Assembly (NCBI RefSeq): GCF_002909255.1
Contig: NZ_PIOB01000015.1
Coordinates: 1-50,976 of the forward strand
Length of the DNA stretch: 50,976 bases
Direction of reading: 5' to 3'
From: Arenibacter hampyeongensis
GTDB taxonomy: Bacteria; Bacteroidota; Bacteroidia; Flavobacteriales; Flavobacteriaceae
Made by a program: the position numbers and the translations under genes. The notes under the pieces are model-generated. The model ran no database searches. It was not told where the DNA came from and was given only the letters and a program-made list of their open reading frames with translations. Shown piece after piece: positions 8,821-17,922 of the stretch. Within the stretch, counting starts at the first letter, position 1. Each line of letters starts with the position of its first letter.

Positions 8821-8920
8821 GAGTGCTAAATTATACAAATAAGAATTAAAATGAGTTTTGGGATATTAACAGTTGTTCAACAATTTGCCTGTTGATAAGT
8901 TACGAAATTTGTTTATAAGC

Positions 8921-8950
8921 AAAAAAAAACTGGAGAATTTCCGCTCCAGA
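8921..8950 (-). terminator. Terminator between accA and dnaB
   Basis: CTGGAG (8930-8935), an 8-nt loop, CTCCAG (8944-8949); on the minus strand it is followed by nine T residues (complement of 8921-8929). It lies just after accA. Confidence 0.8.
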
Positions 8951-8976
8951 TTTTTTCACCTTGACAAAAAGGGATA

Positions 8977-9930
8977 TTATCCATTAAATACACCCATATT
9001 GGCATATTTATCCATTCGGTTTTTCACCAATTCTTTTGGTGATAACTTTTTTAATTCCTCATAATGCGAAGAAATTTTATTTTTTACGATTTCAAATGTC
9101 TTATCCCTATTAGCATGTGCACCACCTGCGGGCTCACGAACGATTTCGTCTATCAACTTCATTTTTTTCATGTCCGTAGCGGTTAATTTCAAGGCCTCTG
9201 CCGCAATTTCCTTGAACTCCCAGCTTCTCCATAAAATGGACGAACAGGATTCCGGTGAAATAACGGAGTACCAAGTATTTTCCAGCATCAATACCTTATC
9301 CCCTACACCAATACCCAATGCTCCTCCTGAAGCACCTTCTCCAATAATAACCACAATAATGGGGACCTTTAAACGGGTCATTTCCAAAATATTCCTTGCT
9401 ATTGCCTCTCCTTGTCCCCTTTCCTCAGCCTCAATCCCTGGATATGCACCTGGAGTATCTATTAAGCACACTACGGGGATTCCAAACTTTTCGGCGGACT
9501 TCATTAAACGCAATGCCTTTCTATATCCTTCTGGGTTTGCCATTCCAAAATTCCGCAACTGCCTGGTTTTGGTATTATAGCCTTTCTGCTGACCAACGAA
9601 CATATAACTCTGATCGCCAATTTTTCCAAGTCCACCAATCATGGCCTTATCGTCTTTTACATTGCGATCGCCATGTAGTTCCAAAAAGGTTTCTCCACAA
9701 ATGGCCCTAATATAATCCAATGTATAGGGTCTATTCGGGTGACGCGACAACTGTACCCTTTGCCAAGCGGTAAGATTTTTATATATGTCCTTACGGGTTT
9801 CAGCCAGTTTTTTCTCAATCTGTTTACAAGTCTCAGAAACATCAACTTCACTTTCTTCACCGATAATCATGCACTTATCCAATTGCTCTTCTAGCTCTTT
9901 AATTGGAAGTTCAAAATCTAAATACTCCAT
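8977..9930 (-). CDS. accA: Acetyl-CoA carboxylase carboxyltransferase subunit alpha
   Basis: Transfers the carboxyl group from biotin-BCCP to acetyl-CoA to give malonyl-CoA, the first step of fatty acid synthesis, in complex with AccD. The 317-residue length is typical. Family blocks: [71 protein letters not shown] and [10 protein letters not shown]. It is monocistronic, with a terminator behind it and a TATATTTG promoter element just upstream. accD and accBC are not in the window. Confidence 0.97.
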   Translation of the reverse strand: MEYLDFELPIKELEEQLDKCMIIGEESEVDVSETCKQIEKKLAETRKDIYKNLTAWQRVQLSRHPNRPYTLDYIRAICGETFLELHGDRNVKDDKAMIGGLGKIGDQSYMFVGQQKGYNTKTRQLRNFGMANPEGYRKALRLMKSAEKFGIPVVCLIDTPGAYPGIEAEERGQGEAIARNILEMTRLKVPIIVVIIGEGASGGALGIGVGDKVLMLENTWYSVISPESCSSILWRSWEFKEIAAEALKLTATDMKKMKLIDEIVREPAGGAHANRDKTFEIVKNKISSHYEELKKLSPKELVKNRMDKYANMGVFNG

Positions 9931-9960
9931 AGGTTTATAGGTTTAGTTCTTTTCAACAGG

Positions 9961-9968
9961 CAAATATA
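9961..9968 (-). promoter_or_regulatory. accA promoter -7 element
   Basis: TATATTTG on the minus strand (complement of 9961-9968), 30 nt upstream of the accA ATG. No good TTG lies 19-21 nt further upstream. Confidence 0.55.
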
Positions 9969-9973
9969 AAACT

Positions 9974-10882
9974 TTAATGGGAAGGTAACCCATTAGTCTT
10001 TTTTTTTAATTTATTTCTATTTTTCAAAACCCCGTTCGCAACAACGGTAGTTAATATTATGAGTGCTCCAACATAGAAAAGTGGATTCATTTTTTCACTA
10101 TCACCAAGAATTAAAAATGCCAATATTATCCCATAGACCGGCTCCAAGTTGATGGTCAACATTACGGTGTAAGGAGAAATATATTTCAGTATCTTAACCG
10201 AGGCAATAAAGGCATAAGCGGTGCATATTGAGGCAAGGATAAAAATAAAGATCCAATCGTTTAAGGGAAGTTCAAAGAACTTTTGGTCAAAACTACCGCT
10301 AACCGCCAAATAAATGGTTAGAAACAATACCCCGCTTCCCAATTCATAAAATGAAATTATCGAGGGTCTTTGCTGCTGCGTTATTTTACCATTGATCAAC
10401 GAAAAAATGGCAGCTAACAAGGAAGAAACCAAGGCCAATAGTATTCCTAGTAAATAAGCTGTCTCCACCCTAAACATTATATAAAGGCCCAGCATAACAA
10501 GTATTCCGAAAACCACTTCGTAACCTACCATTTTCCTGCCATACCAAAGCGGTTCCAATAAAGCGGTAAAAAATGCTCCAGTAGACATGGTGGCCAAAGC
10601 TATTGACACATTGGAAACCTTTATAGCCATAAAAAAGGTTACCCAATGTAGGGCAACAACAATTCCTCCAATAACCAATATCAACAACATTTTCGGAGCC
10701 ACCTTCAAAGGAAATTTCCTGATAAGTATATAGGCGATAATAATTAGGGAGGCCATTAGCATACGATACCATACCAATGGTAATGCATCTATAGTTATCA
10801 ACTTGCCCAGGACCGCCGTAAACCCCCAAATAAAAACTATAAAATGTAAGTGCAGATAATTCTTGAGCTTAACGTTTGGCAT
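9974..10882 (-). CDS. EamA-family (DMT) transporter
   Basis: A 302-residue inner-membrane protein with about ten hydrophobic segments arranged as two EamA repeats (first from LHFIVFIWGFTAVLGKL, second from LLGILLALVSSLLAAIFSLING), the layout of drug/metabolite exporters. The substrate is unknown. Its start overlaps the end of the LptF/G gene by 14 nt, so it is the third gene of a tgt-lptG-eamA operon. A short basic tail (KNRNKLKKKT) is cytoplasmic. Confidence 0.92.
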   Translation of the reverse strand: MPNVKLKNYLHLHFIVFIWGFTAVLGKLITIDALPLVWYRMLMASLIIIAYILIRKFPLKVAPKMLLILVIGGIVVALHWVTFFMAIKVSNVSIALATMSTGAFFTALLEPLWYGRKMVGYEVVFGILVMLGLYIMFRVETAYLLGILLALVSSLLAAIFSLINGKITQQQRPSIISFYELGSGVLFLTIYLAVSGSFDQKFFELPLNDWIFIFILASICTAYAFIASVKILKYISPYTVMLTINLEPVYGIILAFLILGDSEKMNPLFYVGALIILTTVVANGVLKNRNKLKKKTNGLPSH

Positions 10883-11951
10883 TCTGCAGCAAATAAAAGG
10901 CTATGGCGCCGAACATAACATTGGGTATGATTACCGCCCATAAAGGCGAAAATCCTGATTGTTCTGCCAGTGTCCCAAATACCTTATCGAAAAAGATATA
11001 TATAAAGGCCACTCCAATTCCAAATGCTAAATTTACCCCCATACCTCCGCGTCTCTTAACAGATGAAACCGCCACAGCAATAATGGTAAGGATAAATGCC
11101 GCTATGGGCAATGCCCAACGCTTGTATTTCACCAATATATAACTGTTTATATTGGAAGCACCTTTTCTTTTTTGGGTCGCAATAAATTTATTCAGCTCAA
11201 ACATATTCTTGGTCTCAGCTATATAAGATACAGGAGTAAGGTCATCAATCTTAAAATCGAAAATGGTATCCAACCTTCGTTTGGTTTCCACAATTTCCAG
11301 ATCGTTGACCAATTTTCTTTTTTCGTAGGAAGTAAGTCTATAAACAGTATCCTTTTCTATCCACCGAATGTTGGCTGCAGATATCTTAAAATCCAGAGTG
11401 TTCTCCTCGTTAAACCGCTCCATAGTGAAGTTGTACCCTATCTGTCTTGCCGGATCAAAACTACTCACATAGATATAATCGTTTTCATTTAATTGATTGA
11501 ATATATTTGTAGTTACCCTATCCTGTTTACCCTTTTTTAAATATTTAAAAATAAACTCATTGTAACCAACACTTGCGTTGGGTACAATAAACATCCCCAT
11601 AAAAAACATGATGATTGCAATGATGGAAGCACCTATTAAATAAGGACGTAGAAATCGGCCATAAGATACTCCTGAACTAAGAATGGCTACAATTTCGGTA
11701 TTGTTGGCCAATTTGGAGGTAAAGAAAATGACAGAAAGGAAAAGGAAAACCGGAAACAATAGATTCCCGATTACCAAGGTGAAATTCAGATAATACATGG
11801 CTATTTCAGGAAAAGGGACCTCATTATCGATCATTTTTCCAACTTGCTCTGCCAAATTCGCCATAATTCCAATGGGCACAAATAGCAAAAGCATGACAAA
11901 AAAAGTTGCCAAGTAACGCTTAAGTATATATTTGTCTATTATGGTTAACAC
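10869..11951 (-). CDS. LptF/LptG-family lipopolysaccharide export permease
   Basis: A 360-residue inner-membrane subunit of the LPS transporter, which extracts LPS with ATPase LptB and passes it to the LptC-A-D bridge. Three N-terminal membrane segments (from LKRYLATFFVMLLLFVPIG), a central periplasmic beta domain (about 140-265) and three C-terminal segments match YjgP/YjgQ proteins. The gene begins with GTG immediately after the tgt stop codon (TAG then GTG, no gap), a sign of translational coupling. Whether it is LptF or LptG cannot be told here. Confidence 0.93.
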   Translation of the reverse strand: MLTIIDKYILKRYLATFFVMLLLFVPIGIMANLAEQVGKMIDNEVPFPEIAMYYLNFTLVIGNLLFPVFLFLSVIFFTSKLANNTEIVAILSSGVSYGRFLRPYLIGASIIAIIMFFMGMFIVPNASVGYNEFIFKYLKKGKQDRVTTNIFNQLNENDYIYVSSFDPARQIGYNFTMERFNEENTLDFKISAANIRWIEKDTVYRLTSYEKRKLVNDLEIVETKRRLDTIFDFKIDDLTPVSYIAETKNMFELNKFIATQKRKGASNINSYILVKYKRWALPIAAFILTIIAVAVSSVKRRGGMGVNLAFGIGVAFIYIFFDKVFGTLAEQSGFSPLWAVIIPNVMFGAIAFYLLQNAKR

Positions 11952-13082
11952 CTATAGTCGTTTATCCATTTGTTTTACCATTACTGATTTCCATTCATGG
12001 AAATCCCCTGCTAAAATATGTTTTCTTGCCTCACGAACCAACCACATATAAAATCCTAAATTATGAATGGTAGCGATTTGTTTACCCAAATACTCATTGG
12101 CAGCGAACAAATGCCTTAGATAGGCCTTGGAATACTCATGGTCTACAAATGTAGTGCCCATTTCGTCCAATGGGGAAAAATCATCTTCCCACTTCTTATT
12201 TTTTATATTGATTGTCCCATGTGCAGTAAAAAGCATACCATTTCTAGCATTTCTGGTAGGCATCACACAATCAAACATATCTATCCCCAATGCAATATTC
12301 TCCAATATATTGATAGGAGTACCCACTCCCATTAAATATCTGGGTTTGTCCTCTGGAAGAATTTCACAGACAACCTCTGTCATGGCATACATTTCCTCTG
12401 CAGGCTCACCAACTGAAAGGCCACCAATTGCGTTACCCTCAGCTCCCACTCCGGCAATATATTCTGCCGATTGTCTTCTAAGGTCTTTATAGGTAGACCC
12501 TTGTACAATTGGAAAAAAAGTTTGCTCGTAATCATATTCAAAGGGAGTTTTCTCCAAATGTGCAATACAGCGGTCCAACCACCTATGCGTCATATGCATA
12601 GATCTCTTTGCATATTTATAATCACATGGATAAGGAGTACATTCATCAAAAGCCATAATAATGTCCGCACCTATCACGCGCTGGATTTCCATTACATTCT
12701 CCGGGGTAAACACATGATAAGAACCATCAATGTGAGACTTGAACTTAACCCCTTCTTCCTTTATCTTCCTGTTATCCGACAAGGAATACACCTGGTATCC
12801 GCCACTATCCGTTAAAATGTTACGGTCCCAGTTCATGAACTTATGAAGTCCACCAGCTTGTTTCAAAATTTCCGTTTTTGGCCTTAAATATAAATGATAG
12901 GTATTCCCTAAAATAACATCAGGGTTTATTTCTTCCCTCAATTCCTTTTGGTGTACCCCTTTTACGGAAGCTACCGTGCCTACAGGCATAAAAATGGGAG
13001 TTTCTATCTTGCCGTGATCCGTAATCAGCTCAGCTGCCCTGGCCTTGGTCCTTATGTCTGAATGTTGTAAAGTAAATTTCAA
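11952..13082 (-). CDS. tgt: tRNA-guanine(34) transglycosylase
   Basis: Exchanges guanine for the queuosine precursor preQ1 at the wobble position of tRNAs with GUN anticodons. The 376-residue TIM-barrel enzyme shows TPIFMPVGTVASVKG, NTYHLYLRPK, LTDSGGYQVYSLS (active-site Asp), MAFDECTPYP, FPIVQGSTY, AIGGLSVGEP and DCVMPTRNARNG (nucleophile Asp). The usual C-terminal CxCxxC zinc site is degraded: the region after NARNG shows no such cysteine cluster, only the downstream FVDHEYSKAYLRHLF block. First gene of the operon with the LptF/G permease. Confidence 0.95.
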   Translation of the reverse strand: MKFTLQHSDIRTKARAAELITDHGKIETPIFMPVGTVASVKGVHQKELREEINPDVILGNTYHLYLRPKTEILKQAGGLHKFMNWDRNILTDSGGYQVYSLSDNRKIKEEGVKFKSHIDGSYHVFTPENVMEIQRVIGADIIMAFDECTPYPCDYKYAKRSMHMTHRWLDRCIAHLEKTPFEYDYEQTFFPIVQGSTYKDLRRQSAEYIAGVGAEGNAIGGLSVGEPAEEMYAMTEVVCEILPEDKPRYLMGVGTPINILENIALGIDMFDCVMPTRNARNGMLFTAHGTINIKNKKWEDDFSPLDEMGTTFVDHEYSKAYLRHLFAANEYLGKQIATIHNLGFYMWLVREARKHILAGDFHEWKSVMVKQMDKRL

Positions 13083-13101
13083 AAAAATCTATTTAAGGCC
13101 G

Positions 13102-13109
13102 CAAATATA
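13102..13109 (-). promoter_or_regulatory. tgt operon promoter -7 element
   Basis: TATATTTG on the minus strand (complement of 13102-13109), 20 nt upstream of the tgt ATG. The -33 half is not clear. Confidence 0.55.
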
Positions 13110-13194
13110 ATCAACTCAAAGCCATTAAATCCTTAACAAAAAAATAAAGTTCTGTTATGGGCTATGATAGTTGATAAAATATTATAACTCCCGC

Positions 13195-13225
13195 TTGTGT
13201 ACCCAAAAGATTGCCATTACTTTTG
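13195..13225 (+). promoter_or_regulatory. Transketolase promoter (TTG-N20-TACTTTTG)
   Basis: TTG at 13195-13197, a 20-nt spacer, and TACTTTTG at 13218-13225, a full consensus match. It excludes the in-frame start at 13211 and points to ATG 13250. Confidence 0.8.
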
Positions 13226-13249
13226 AAGAGTTTAAAAAATAAAGATAAA

Positions 13250-14095
13250 ATGCCAAAACTTCAAGAATTACAAGATTTGACCGTTCAAGTGCGCAGAGAC
13301 ATTCTAAGAATGGTTCATAAGGTAAACTCCGGGCATCCAGGAGGTTCTTTGGGCTGTACTGAATTTATAGTTGCCCTGTACAATGAAATTATGGAGCTTA
13401 AGGATGGATTTGATATGGATGGTAAAGATGAGGATCTTTTCTTTTTATCCAACGGTCATATATCTCCAGTTTTTTATAGTGTTTTGGCAAGAAAAGGATA
13501 CTTTCCAGTTGACGAACTAAATACGTTTAGGTTAATTGATTCGCGTTTGCAAGGTCATCCTACCACCCACGAAGGTTTACCAGGAGTGCGTATTGCCTCG
13601 GGATCATTGGGTCAAGGTATGTCTGTAGCCTTAGGTGCTGCTCAGGCCAAAAAACTGAACAAGGATTCCAATATAGTCTACACCCTTCACGGTGATGGCG
13701 AGTTACAGGAAGGACAGAATTGGGAAGCCATCATGTATGCCGCAGGAAAGAAAGTGGACAATTTGATTGCCACCATTGATTTTAATGGACAGCAGATTGA
13801 TGGTGCCACCAACGACGTACTTCCTATGGGCGACCTAAGGAAGAAATTTGAGGCTTTCGGATGGGATGTTGTGGACATCAAGGAAGGAAATGATTTGGAA
13901 GCCGTCATTAAAGGGATGAAAGAAGCCAAGAGTAGAACTGGAAAAGGAAGGCCAGTTTGCGTTCTATTGCACACTATTATGGGTCATGGGGTAGATTTTA
14001 TGATGTACACCCACGCTTGGCATGGCAAGGCTCCCAACGACGAGCAATTGGCAACCGCATTGGGACAGAACCCCGCAACTTTAGGAGACTACTAA
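13250..14095 (+). CDS. Transketolase, N-terminal (TPP-binding) subunit
   Basis: One half of a split transketolase (pentose phosphate pathway and Calvin-type sugar rearrangements). The 281-residue chain carries the thiamin-diphosphate domain: HKVNSGHPGGSLG, IASGSLGQGMSVALG, and the TPP/Mg motif LHGDGELQEGQNWEA running to DFNGQQIDG. Start at ATG 13250 because the upstream frame overlaps the promoter. The second half follows 38 nt later. This two-gene form is well known in many bacteria and archaea. Confidence 0.94.
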   Translation: MPKLQELQDLTVQVRRDILRMVHKVNSGHPGGSLGCTEFIVALYNEIMELKDGFDMDGKDEDLFFLSNGHISPVFYSVLARKGYFPVDELNTFRLIDSRLQGHPTTHEGLPGVRIASGSLGQGMSVALGAAQAKKLNKDSNIVYTLHGDGELQEGQNWEAIMYAAGKKVDNLIATIDFNGQQIDGATNDVLPMGDLRKKFEAFGWDVVDIKEGNDLEAVIKGMKEAKSRTGKGRPVCVLLHTIMGHGVDFMMYTHAWHGKAPNDEQLATALGQNPATLGDY

Positions 14096-14133
14096 ACCCT
14101 ATCCTTTTCTAACAAAAATTAAAGCAAGTACAG

Positions 14134-15087
14134 ATGAAAAAATATATAGATCAAGGTAAAAATGATACAAGAAGTGGATTTGGTGCAGGACTGGCCGAGT
14201 TGGGTAGAACCAATCCTAATGTAGTTGCATTATGTGCCGATTTGGTAGGTTCCCTAAAGATGGAGAAATTTATAGAGGAAAATCCTGAGCGTTTTTTCCA
14301 AATAGGTATTGCTGAGGCAAATATGATGGGTATTGCTGCCGGACTTACCATTGGAGGGAAAATTCCTTTTACCGGAACTTTTGCCAACTTTTCCACTGGG
14401 AGGGTATATGATCAAATAAGACAGTCTATTGCATATTCCGATAAAAATGTAAAAATTTGTGCTTCACACGCTGGGGTTACCCTTGGCGAAGATGGTGCAA
14501 CACATCAAATATTGGAAGATTTGGGATTGATGAAAATGTTGCCCGGAATGACGGTAATAAACACCTGTGACTACAATCAGACCAAAGCGGCAACCATTGC
14601 CATTGCAGAACATCACGGTCCAGTTTACCTAAGATTCGGACGTCCTAAAGTGGCCAATTTTACTCCGGTAGACCAAAAATTTGAAATTGGCAAAGCAGTT
14701 GTCCTCAATGAGGGATCGGATGTCACTATTGTTGCAACCGGACACTTGGTTTGGGAGGCATTGATAGCAGCCGAAAATTTGGAAAAACAAGGCATATCTG
14801 CCGAAGTAATAAACATACACACTATTAAGCCACTTGACGGGGAAGCAGTGTTAAAATCTGTTAAAAAAACAGGTTGTATCGTTACTGCGGAAGAACATAA
14901 TTATTTAGGTGGTCTTGGTGAAAGTATCTCCGGATTCCTTGCTACCACGCACCCTACCCCACAAGAATTTGTAGCCACCAAAGATACATTTGGCGAAAGT
15001 GGCACTCCAGAGCAATTAATGGATAAATACGGATTAAACAATAAAGCTATAGTGAACGCCGTTGTCAATGTGTTGAAAAGAAAATAA
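14134..15087 (+). CDS. Transketolase, C-terminal (pyrimidine) subunit
   Basis: The 317-residue partner of the preceding gene, with the pyrimidine-binding domain (DTRSGFGAGLAELG, ERFFQIGIAEANMMGIAAGL, containing the catalytic Glu that activates TPP, and FANFSTGRVYDQIRQ) and the C-terminal domain (EQGISAEVINIHTIKPLD-like). Must assemble with the N-terminal subunit to form a working enzyme. Co-transcribed from the 13195-13225 promoter. Confidence 0.94.
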   Translation: MKKYIDQGKNDTRSGFGAGLAELGRTNPNVVALCADLVGSLKMEKFIEENPERFFQIGIAEANMMGIAAGLTIGGKIPFTGTFANFSTGRVYDQIRQSIAYSDKNVKICASHAGVTLGEDGATHQILEDLGLMKMLPGMTVINTCDYNQTKAATIAIAEHHGPVYLRFGRPKVANFTPVDQKFEIGKAVVLNEGSDVTIVATGHLVWEALIAAENLEKQGISAEVINIHTIKPLDGEAVLKSVKKTGCIVTAEEHNYLGGLGESISGFLATTHPTPQEFVATKDTFGESGTPEQLMDKYGLNNKAIVNAVVNVLKRK

Positions 15088-15158
15088 TTCAAATCCCTTA
15101 AGGGAGATGAAGATTCTTAACATGGAAAACGGCGAAAACTGTGGAACAGAACTCAATT

Positions 15159-15212
15159 AAACTGCTAAACTTACGAGCTAGAAATAGTACTTTTATTTAG
15201 CGGTTTTTTTGT
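15159..15212 (+). terminator. Terminator after transketolase
   Basis: AAACTGCTAAA pairs with TTTAGCGGTTT (one G:U), with a 26-nt loop, followed by a T-tract. The loop is long, so efficiency is uncertain. Confidence 0.55.
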
Positions 15213-15319
15213 GCCACAATCCCACCTAATCGTGTCAAGATATATTCTTTTTAAGTTAAACAATTAAAAATGTTGTGCCTATAATTGCACAATGTATTCT
15301 AATTTTAAAAGAACACACT

Positions 15320-15901
15320 ATGATCAAGAAAACAGTTTTATTAGCTGCTATCGCCTTAATAGGCTTTAGTGCAAATGCGCAGAATGGTTCAGGATTTGGA
15401 ATCAAGGGAGGCCTTAACTATGGCGCCAATGGTGATTATTTTGAATCTACCGAACAAGCCTACAAGGACCCCAAGAGCAATGTAGGATACCATATTGGAA
15501 TCTTTGGTAAAGTAGGGGACAAAATTTATCTAAGACCAGAATTGGTGTACACCAAAACAAAATCCGATTATGAAAACAATAGTCTGGCAATGAGTAAATT
15601 GGATGCTCCAATCTTGTTAGGTGTTAACTTAATTGGACCATTAAACCTATTTGCAGGGCCTGCATTCCAATATATTTTGGACACGGACTATGATGGAATT
15701 ACGATTGGGGATGTAGAAAATGATTTTACAGTGGGACTAAATATAGGTGCCGGACTGTCCTTTGGCAAGTTTGGAATAGACCTAAGATATGAACGAGGTT
15801 TTAGCGAAAATGAGGTAACAGTAGTAGATGGACCATTTTCCAATGACCGTATAGACACTAGACCAGACCAATTAATCTTGAGTGTGGCCTTGAAACTTTA
15901 A
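15320..15901 (+). CDS. Outer-membrane beta-barrel (porin-like) protein
   Basis: A 193-residue exported protein. The signal peptide is MIKKTVLLAAIALIGFSANAQ (cleaved after NAQ, a typical Bacteroidota site), then alternating hydrophobic/aromatic strands: GIKGGLNYGAN, YHIGIFGKVGDKIYLRPELVY, LDAPILLGVNL, FAGPAFQYIL, and the end ILSVALKL, the pattern of small PorT/OmpW-like barrels. Start at 15320 because the in-frame GTG at 15275 puts 15 unlikely residues before the signal peptide. The function of this family is mostly unknown. Monocistronic with its own terminator. Confidence 0.88.
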   Translation: MIKKTVLLAAIALIGFSANAQNGSGFGIKGGLNYGANGDYFESTEQAYKDPKSNVGYHIGIFGKVGDKIYLRPELVYTKTKSDYENNSLAMSKLDAPILLGVNLIGPLNLFAGPAFQYILDTDYDGITIGDVENDFTVGLNIGAGLSFGKFGIDLRYERGFSENEVTVVDGPFSNDRIDTRPDQLILSVALKL

Positions 15902-15921
15902 ATAAAAACGTCGTAATAATA

Positions 15922-15957
15922 AAAATGCCCTCGCTAACACGAGGGCATTTTTTATTT
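15922..15957. terminator. Bidirectional terminator
   Basis: AAAATGCCCTCG - CTAACA - CGAGGGCATTTT: twelve perfect pairs with T-tracts on both strands, between the beta-barrel gene and the convergent FKBP gene. Confidence 0.9.
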
Positions 15958-15977
15958 ACACCAGTATAAATTCAACC

Positions 15978-16895
15978 TTAGATATTTTTATCCAAATAAT
16001 CAGGAACACCATCGTTATTGGCATCCTTAATTTCATCTTCGGTAAGAATACCGTCCCCATCATCATCTGTATCCAAATAATTTGGAATGCCGTCCTCGTC
16101 GGTATCATCGTTAAAAAGATTTCCGTCTTTATTTAAATCTTCCAGGATCGTATTTATGCCATCGCGATCATGATCTGTTGTATTGGTTGCCAATAAGTTT
16201 ACTTCAAACATTAAAGGTGCATAGGATACTCCAGGAGCACTTCCGCTGAAATAGGCAATTCCTGAAGGCATAAAAATTAGGCCTACACCACTTCCGGTTA
16301 CGGTAAAAGTTCCATCCCCATTTTCAATTATATCACCACCGGATTTAAATTTGGGCATTCCTTCCTTAAACCCTTTTATTACTCCGGAATTGCCGGAAAC
16401 TCCAGACCCTTGCATATCAAACCACACAGGTGTTCCGAGTCTACTGTCGAAAATTGTTCCATCCAAGCGCATACCTTGATATTTTAGGTAGACAGAATCT
16501 ACAGGTGTAGGATTTTCGCCAGCACCCTCTCTTGCCACAACATAATACAAGGTATGTTCAATATCCACTTCCCCTGCATCCAATCCCAAATCACTGGACG
16601 ATATCTTTATCACCTGAGTCTTGGCATCTTCAAACAAGGATTTTTTGTCGGCATTGGCACCGGCAATAGTATCTATCTTTATTCTTAGGTCAAAACCTTC
16701 ATCGATCGGTTCCGCAAAATCATCATAGTTATAAAAATGTGTTTTTAAATAAGCTTGAATTTCAGCATCGTTTTCAACTGCAACTTCACTTAGCAATCTG
16801 GGGGGCACTACTTCAATGTCATTGCCATCGTCTTTCTTACAAGACCAGATAGTAACAAAAATTAAAGTAAGTAAAAGAATTCTCTTTATAGTCAT
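15978..16895 (-). CDS. FKBP-type peptidyl-prolyl isomerase lipoprotein with calcium-repeat tail
   Basis: A 305-residue lipoprotein: the signal peptide ends in the lipobox TIWS-C (MTIKRILLLTLIFVTIWSC). The middle (about 115-240) is an FKBP domain (VYLKYQGMRLDGTIFDSR, SGVIKGFKEGMPKFKSGGD, GLIFMPSGIAYF), an isomerase that aids folding of exported proteins. The last 65 residues carry Asp-rich repeats of the thrombospondin-type-3 kind (DRDGINTILEDLNKDG, DTDEDGIPNYLDTDDDGDG, DANNDGVPDYLD), predicted to bind calcium. Start taken at ATG 16895; the upstream 21 codons have no signal-peptide logic. The fusion of a folding domain to calcium repeats on a surface lipoprotein is uncommon. Confidence 0.88.
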   Translation of the reverse strand: MTIKRILLLTLIFVTIWSCKKDDGNDIEVVPPRLLSEVAVENDAEIQAYLKTHFYNYDDFAEPIDEGFDLRIKIDTIAGANADKKSLFEDAKTQVIKISSSDLGLDAGEVDIEHTLYYVVAREGAGENPTPVDSVYLKYQGMRLDGTIFDSRLGTPVWFDMQGSGVSGNSGVIKGFKEGMPKFKSGGDIIENGDGTFTVTGSGVGLIFMPSGIAYFSGSAPGVSYAPLMFEVNLLATNTTDHDRDGINTILEDLNKDGNLFNDDTDEDGIPNYLDTDDDGDGILTEDEIKDANNDGVPDYLDKNI

Positions 16896-16974
16896 TGATT
16901 TCTTATTTAAAGGGCGCAAGATACAATTTTCAACTATTTTTGTAGAAGACGTTAACAAAGATTTTCAATAGTTT

Positions 16975-17349
16975 ATGCGAATTGACAAATACCTATGGAG
17001 CACCCGCTATTTTAAAACGCGAAATATAGCTACGGAGGCCTGTAAAAAGGGGCATATTAGAATCAACGATCAAGTGGTAAAACCATCAAGGGATGTATAT
17101 CCCTTGGATAAGGTGGTTGTTAGAAAAAATCAAATTAATTACGAATTTACGGTGTTGGATGTTCCAGAAAGTAGGGTTGGCGCCAAACTTGTGGACATTT
17201 ACCGCAAGGATACCACTCCCAAGGAAGCTTTTGAACACAATGAGTTGTTACAGTTCTCCAAAGATTATTATAGAAAAAAGGGAGCTGGAAGACCTACAAA
17301 AAAAGACAGAAGGGATATAGACGGTTACTTGGATGACGAAACTGAATAA
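16975..17349 (+). CDS. S4-domain RNA-binding protein (Hsp15-like)
   Basis: A 124-residue protein, with an S4 RNA-binding domain at the N-terminus (MRIDKYLWSTRYFKTRNIATEACKKGHIRINDQVVKPSRD). The C-terminus is basic and charged (YYRKKGAGRPTKKDRRD). Related to Hsp15, which recycles stalled 50S subunits carrying nascent chains. Stop overlaps the start of the methyltransferase gene by 17 nt, so the two are probably co-transcribed. Confidence 0.92.
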   Translation: MRIDKYLWSTRYFKTRNIATEACKKGHIRINDQVVKPSRDVYPLDKVVVRKNQINYEFTVLDVPESRVGAKLVDIYRKDTTPKEAFEHNELLQFSKDYYRKKGAGRPTKKDRRDIDGYLDDETE

Positions 17350-17920
17350 GGACTATTGGGAACGTAAGTATGATTTAGGAGATACGGGTTGGGACATAGG
17401 TTACATTTCAACTCCACTAAAAGAATACATAGACCAATTGAAGGATGAAAATTTAAAAATCCTAATCCCTGGAGTCGGAAATGCCCATGAACTGTTTTAT
17501 CTGGTAGAAAATGGTTTTTCCAATGTGTATGTTATCGACATCGCCAAGCAGCCATTGGAATACATAAAAAGAAGGATTCCCGATTTTCCTGACGATCAAC
17601 TCCTGGAAGGGGATTTCTTTGATTTGGAATTGAATAATTTTGATTTAATCCTAGAACAGACTTTTTTTTGCGCCCTTGATCCAAGGAGGAGGACGGATTA
17701 TGTTCACAAGATCCAGCAACTCCTTAAACCCAATGGCAAATTGATAGGGCTGTTTTTTAATTTTCCCTTATCGGAAGCAGGACCGCCTTTTGGGGGTAAC
17801 CCAGCCGAATACAAGTCGCTTTTTAAAAAGCATTTCAGAATCAAGATTTTGGAAACTGCACACAATTCCATAAAACCGAGAGCGGATAAGGAACTCTTTT
17901 TTATATTTGAATCTAAATAG
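17333..17920 (+). CDS. TPMT-family SAM-dependent methyltransferase
   Basis: A 195-residue Rossmann methyltransferase of the thiopurine-methyltransferase family: WERKYDLGDTGWDIGYIS at the start, the SAM motif ILIPGVGNAHELFYL, VIDIAKQPLEYIK, and the family block PPFGGNPAEYKSLF. Substrate unknown; homologues act on small S-, Se- or Te-containing molecules. It begins 17 nt inside the preceding S4 gene and is followed 2 nt later by a phosphoribosyltransferase, so three genes share one operon. Confidence 0.92.
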   Translation: MTKLNKDYWERKYDLGDTGWDIGYISTPLKEYIDQLKDENLKILIPGVGNAHELFYLVENGFSNVYVIDIAKQPLEYIKRRIPDFPDDQLLEGDFFDLELNNFDLILEQTFFCALDPRRRTDYVHKIQQLLKPNGKLIGLFFNFPLSEAGPPFGGNPAEYKSLFKKHFRIKILETAHNSIKPRADKELFFIFESK

Positions 17921-17922
17921 AA

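Noticed and set aside
8761..8840. TTAGCACTC in the dnaB upstream region as half of a CIRCE element
   Set aside because: The second half (GAGTGCTAA) does not follow at 9 nt; a single half-site is not sufficient.
12127..12815. Open frames antisense to tgt
   Set aside because: Shadow frames within a conserved gene; no independent start signals.
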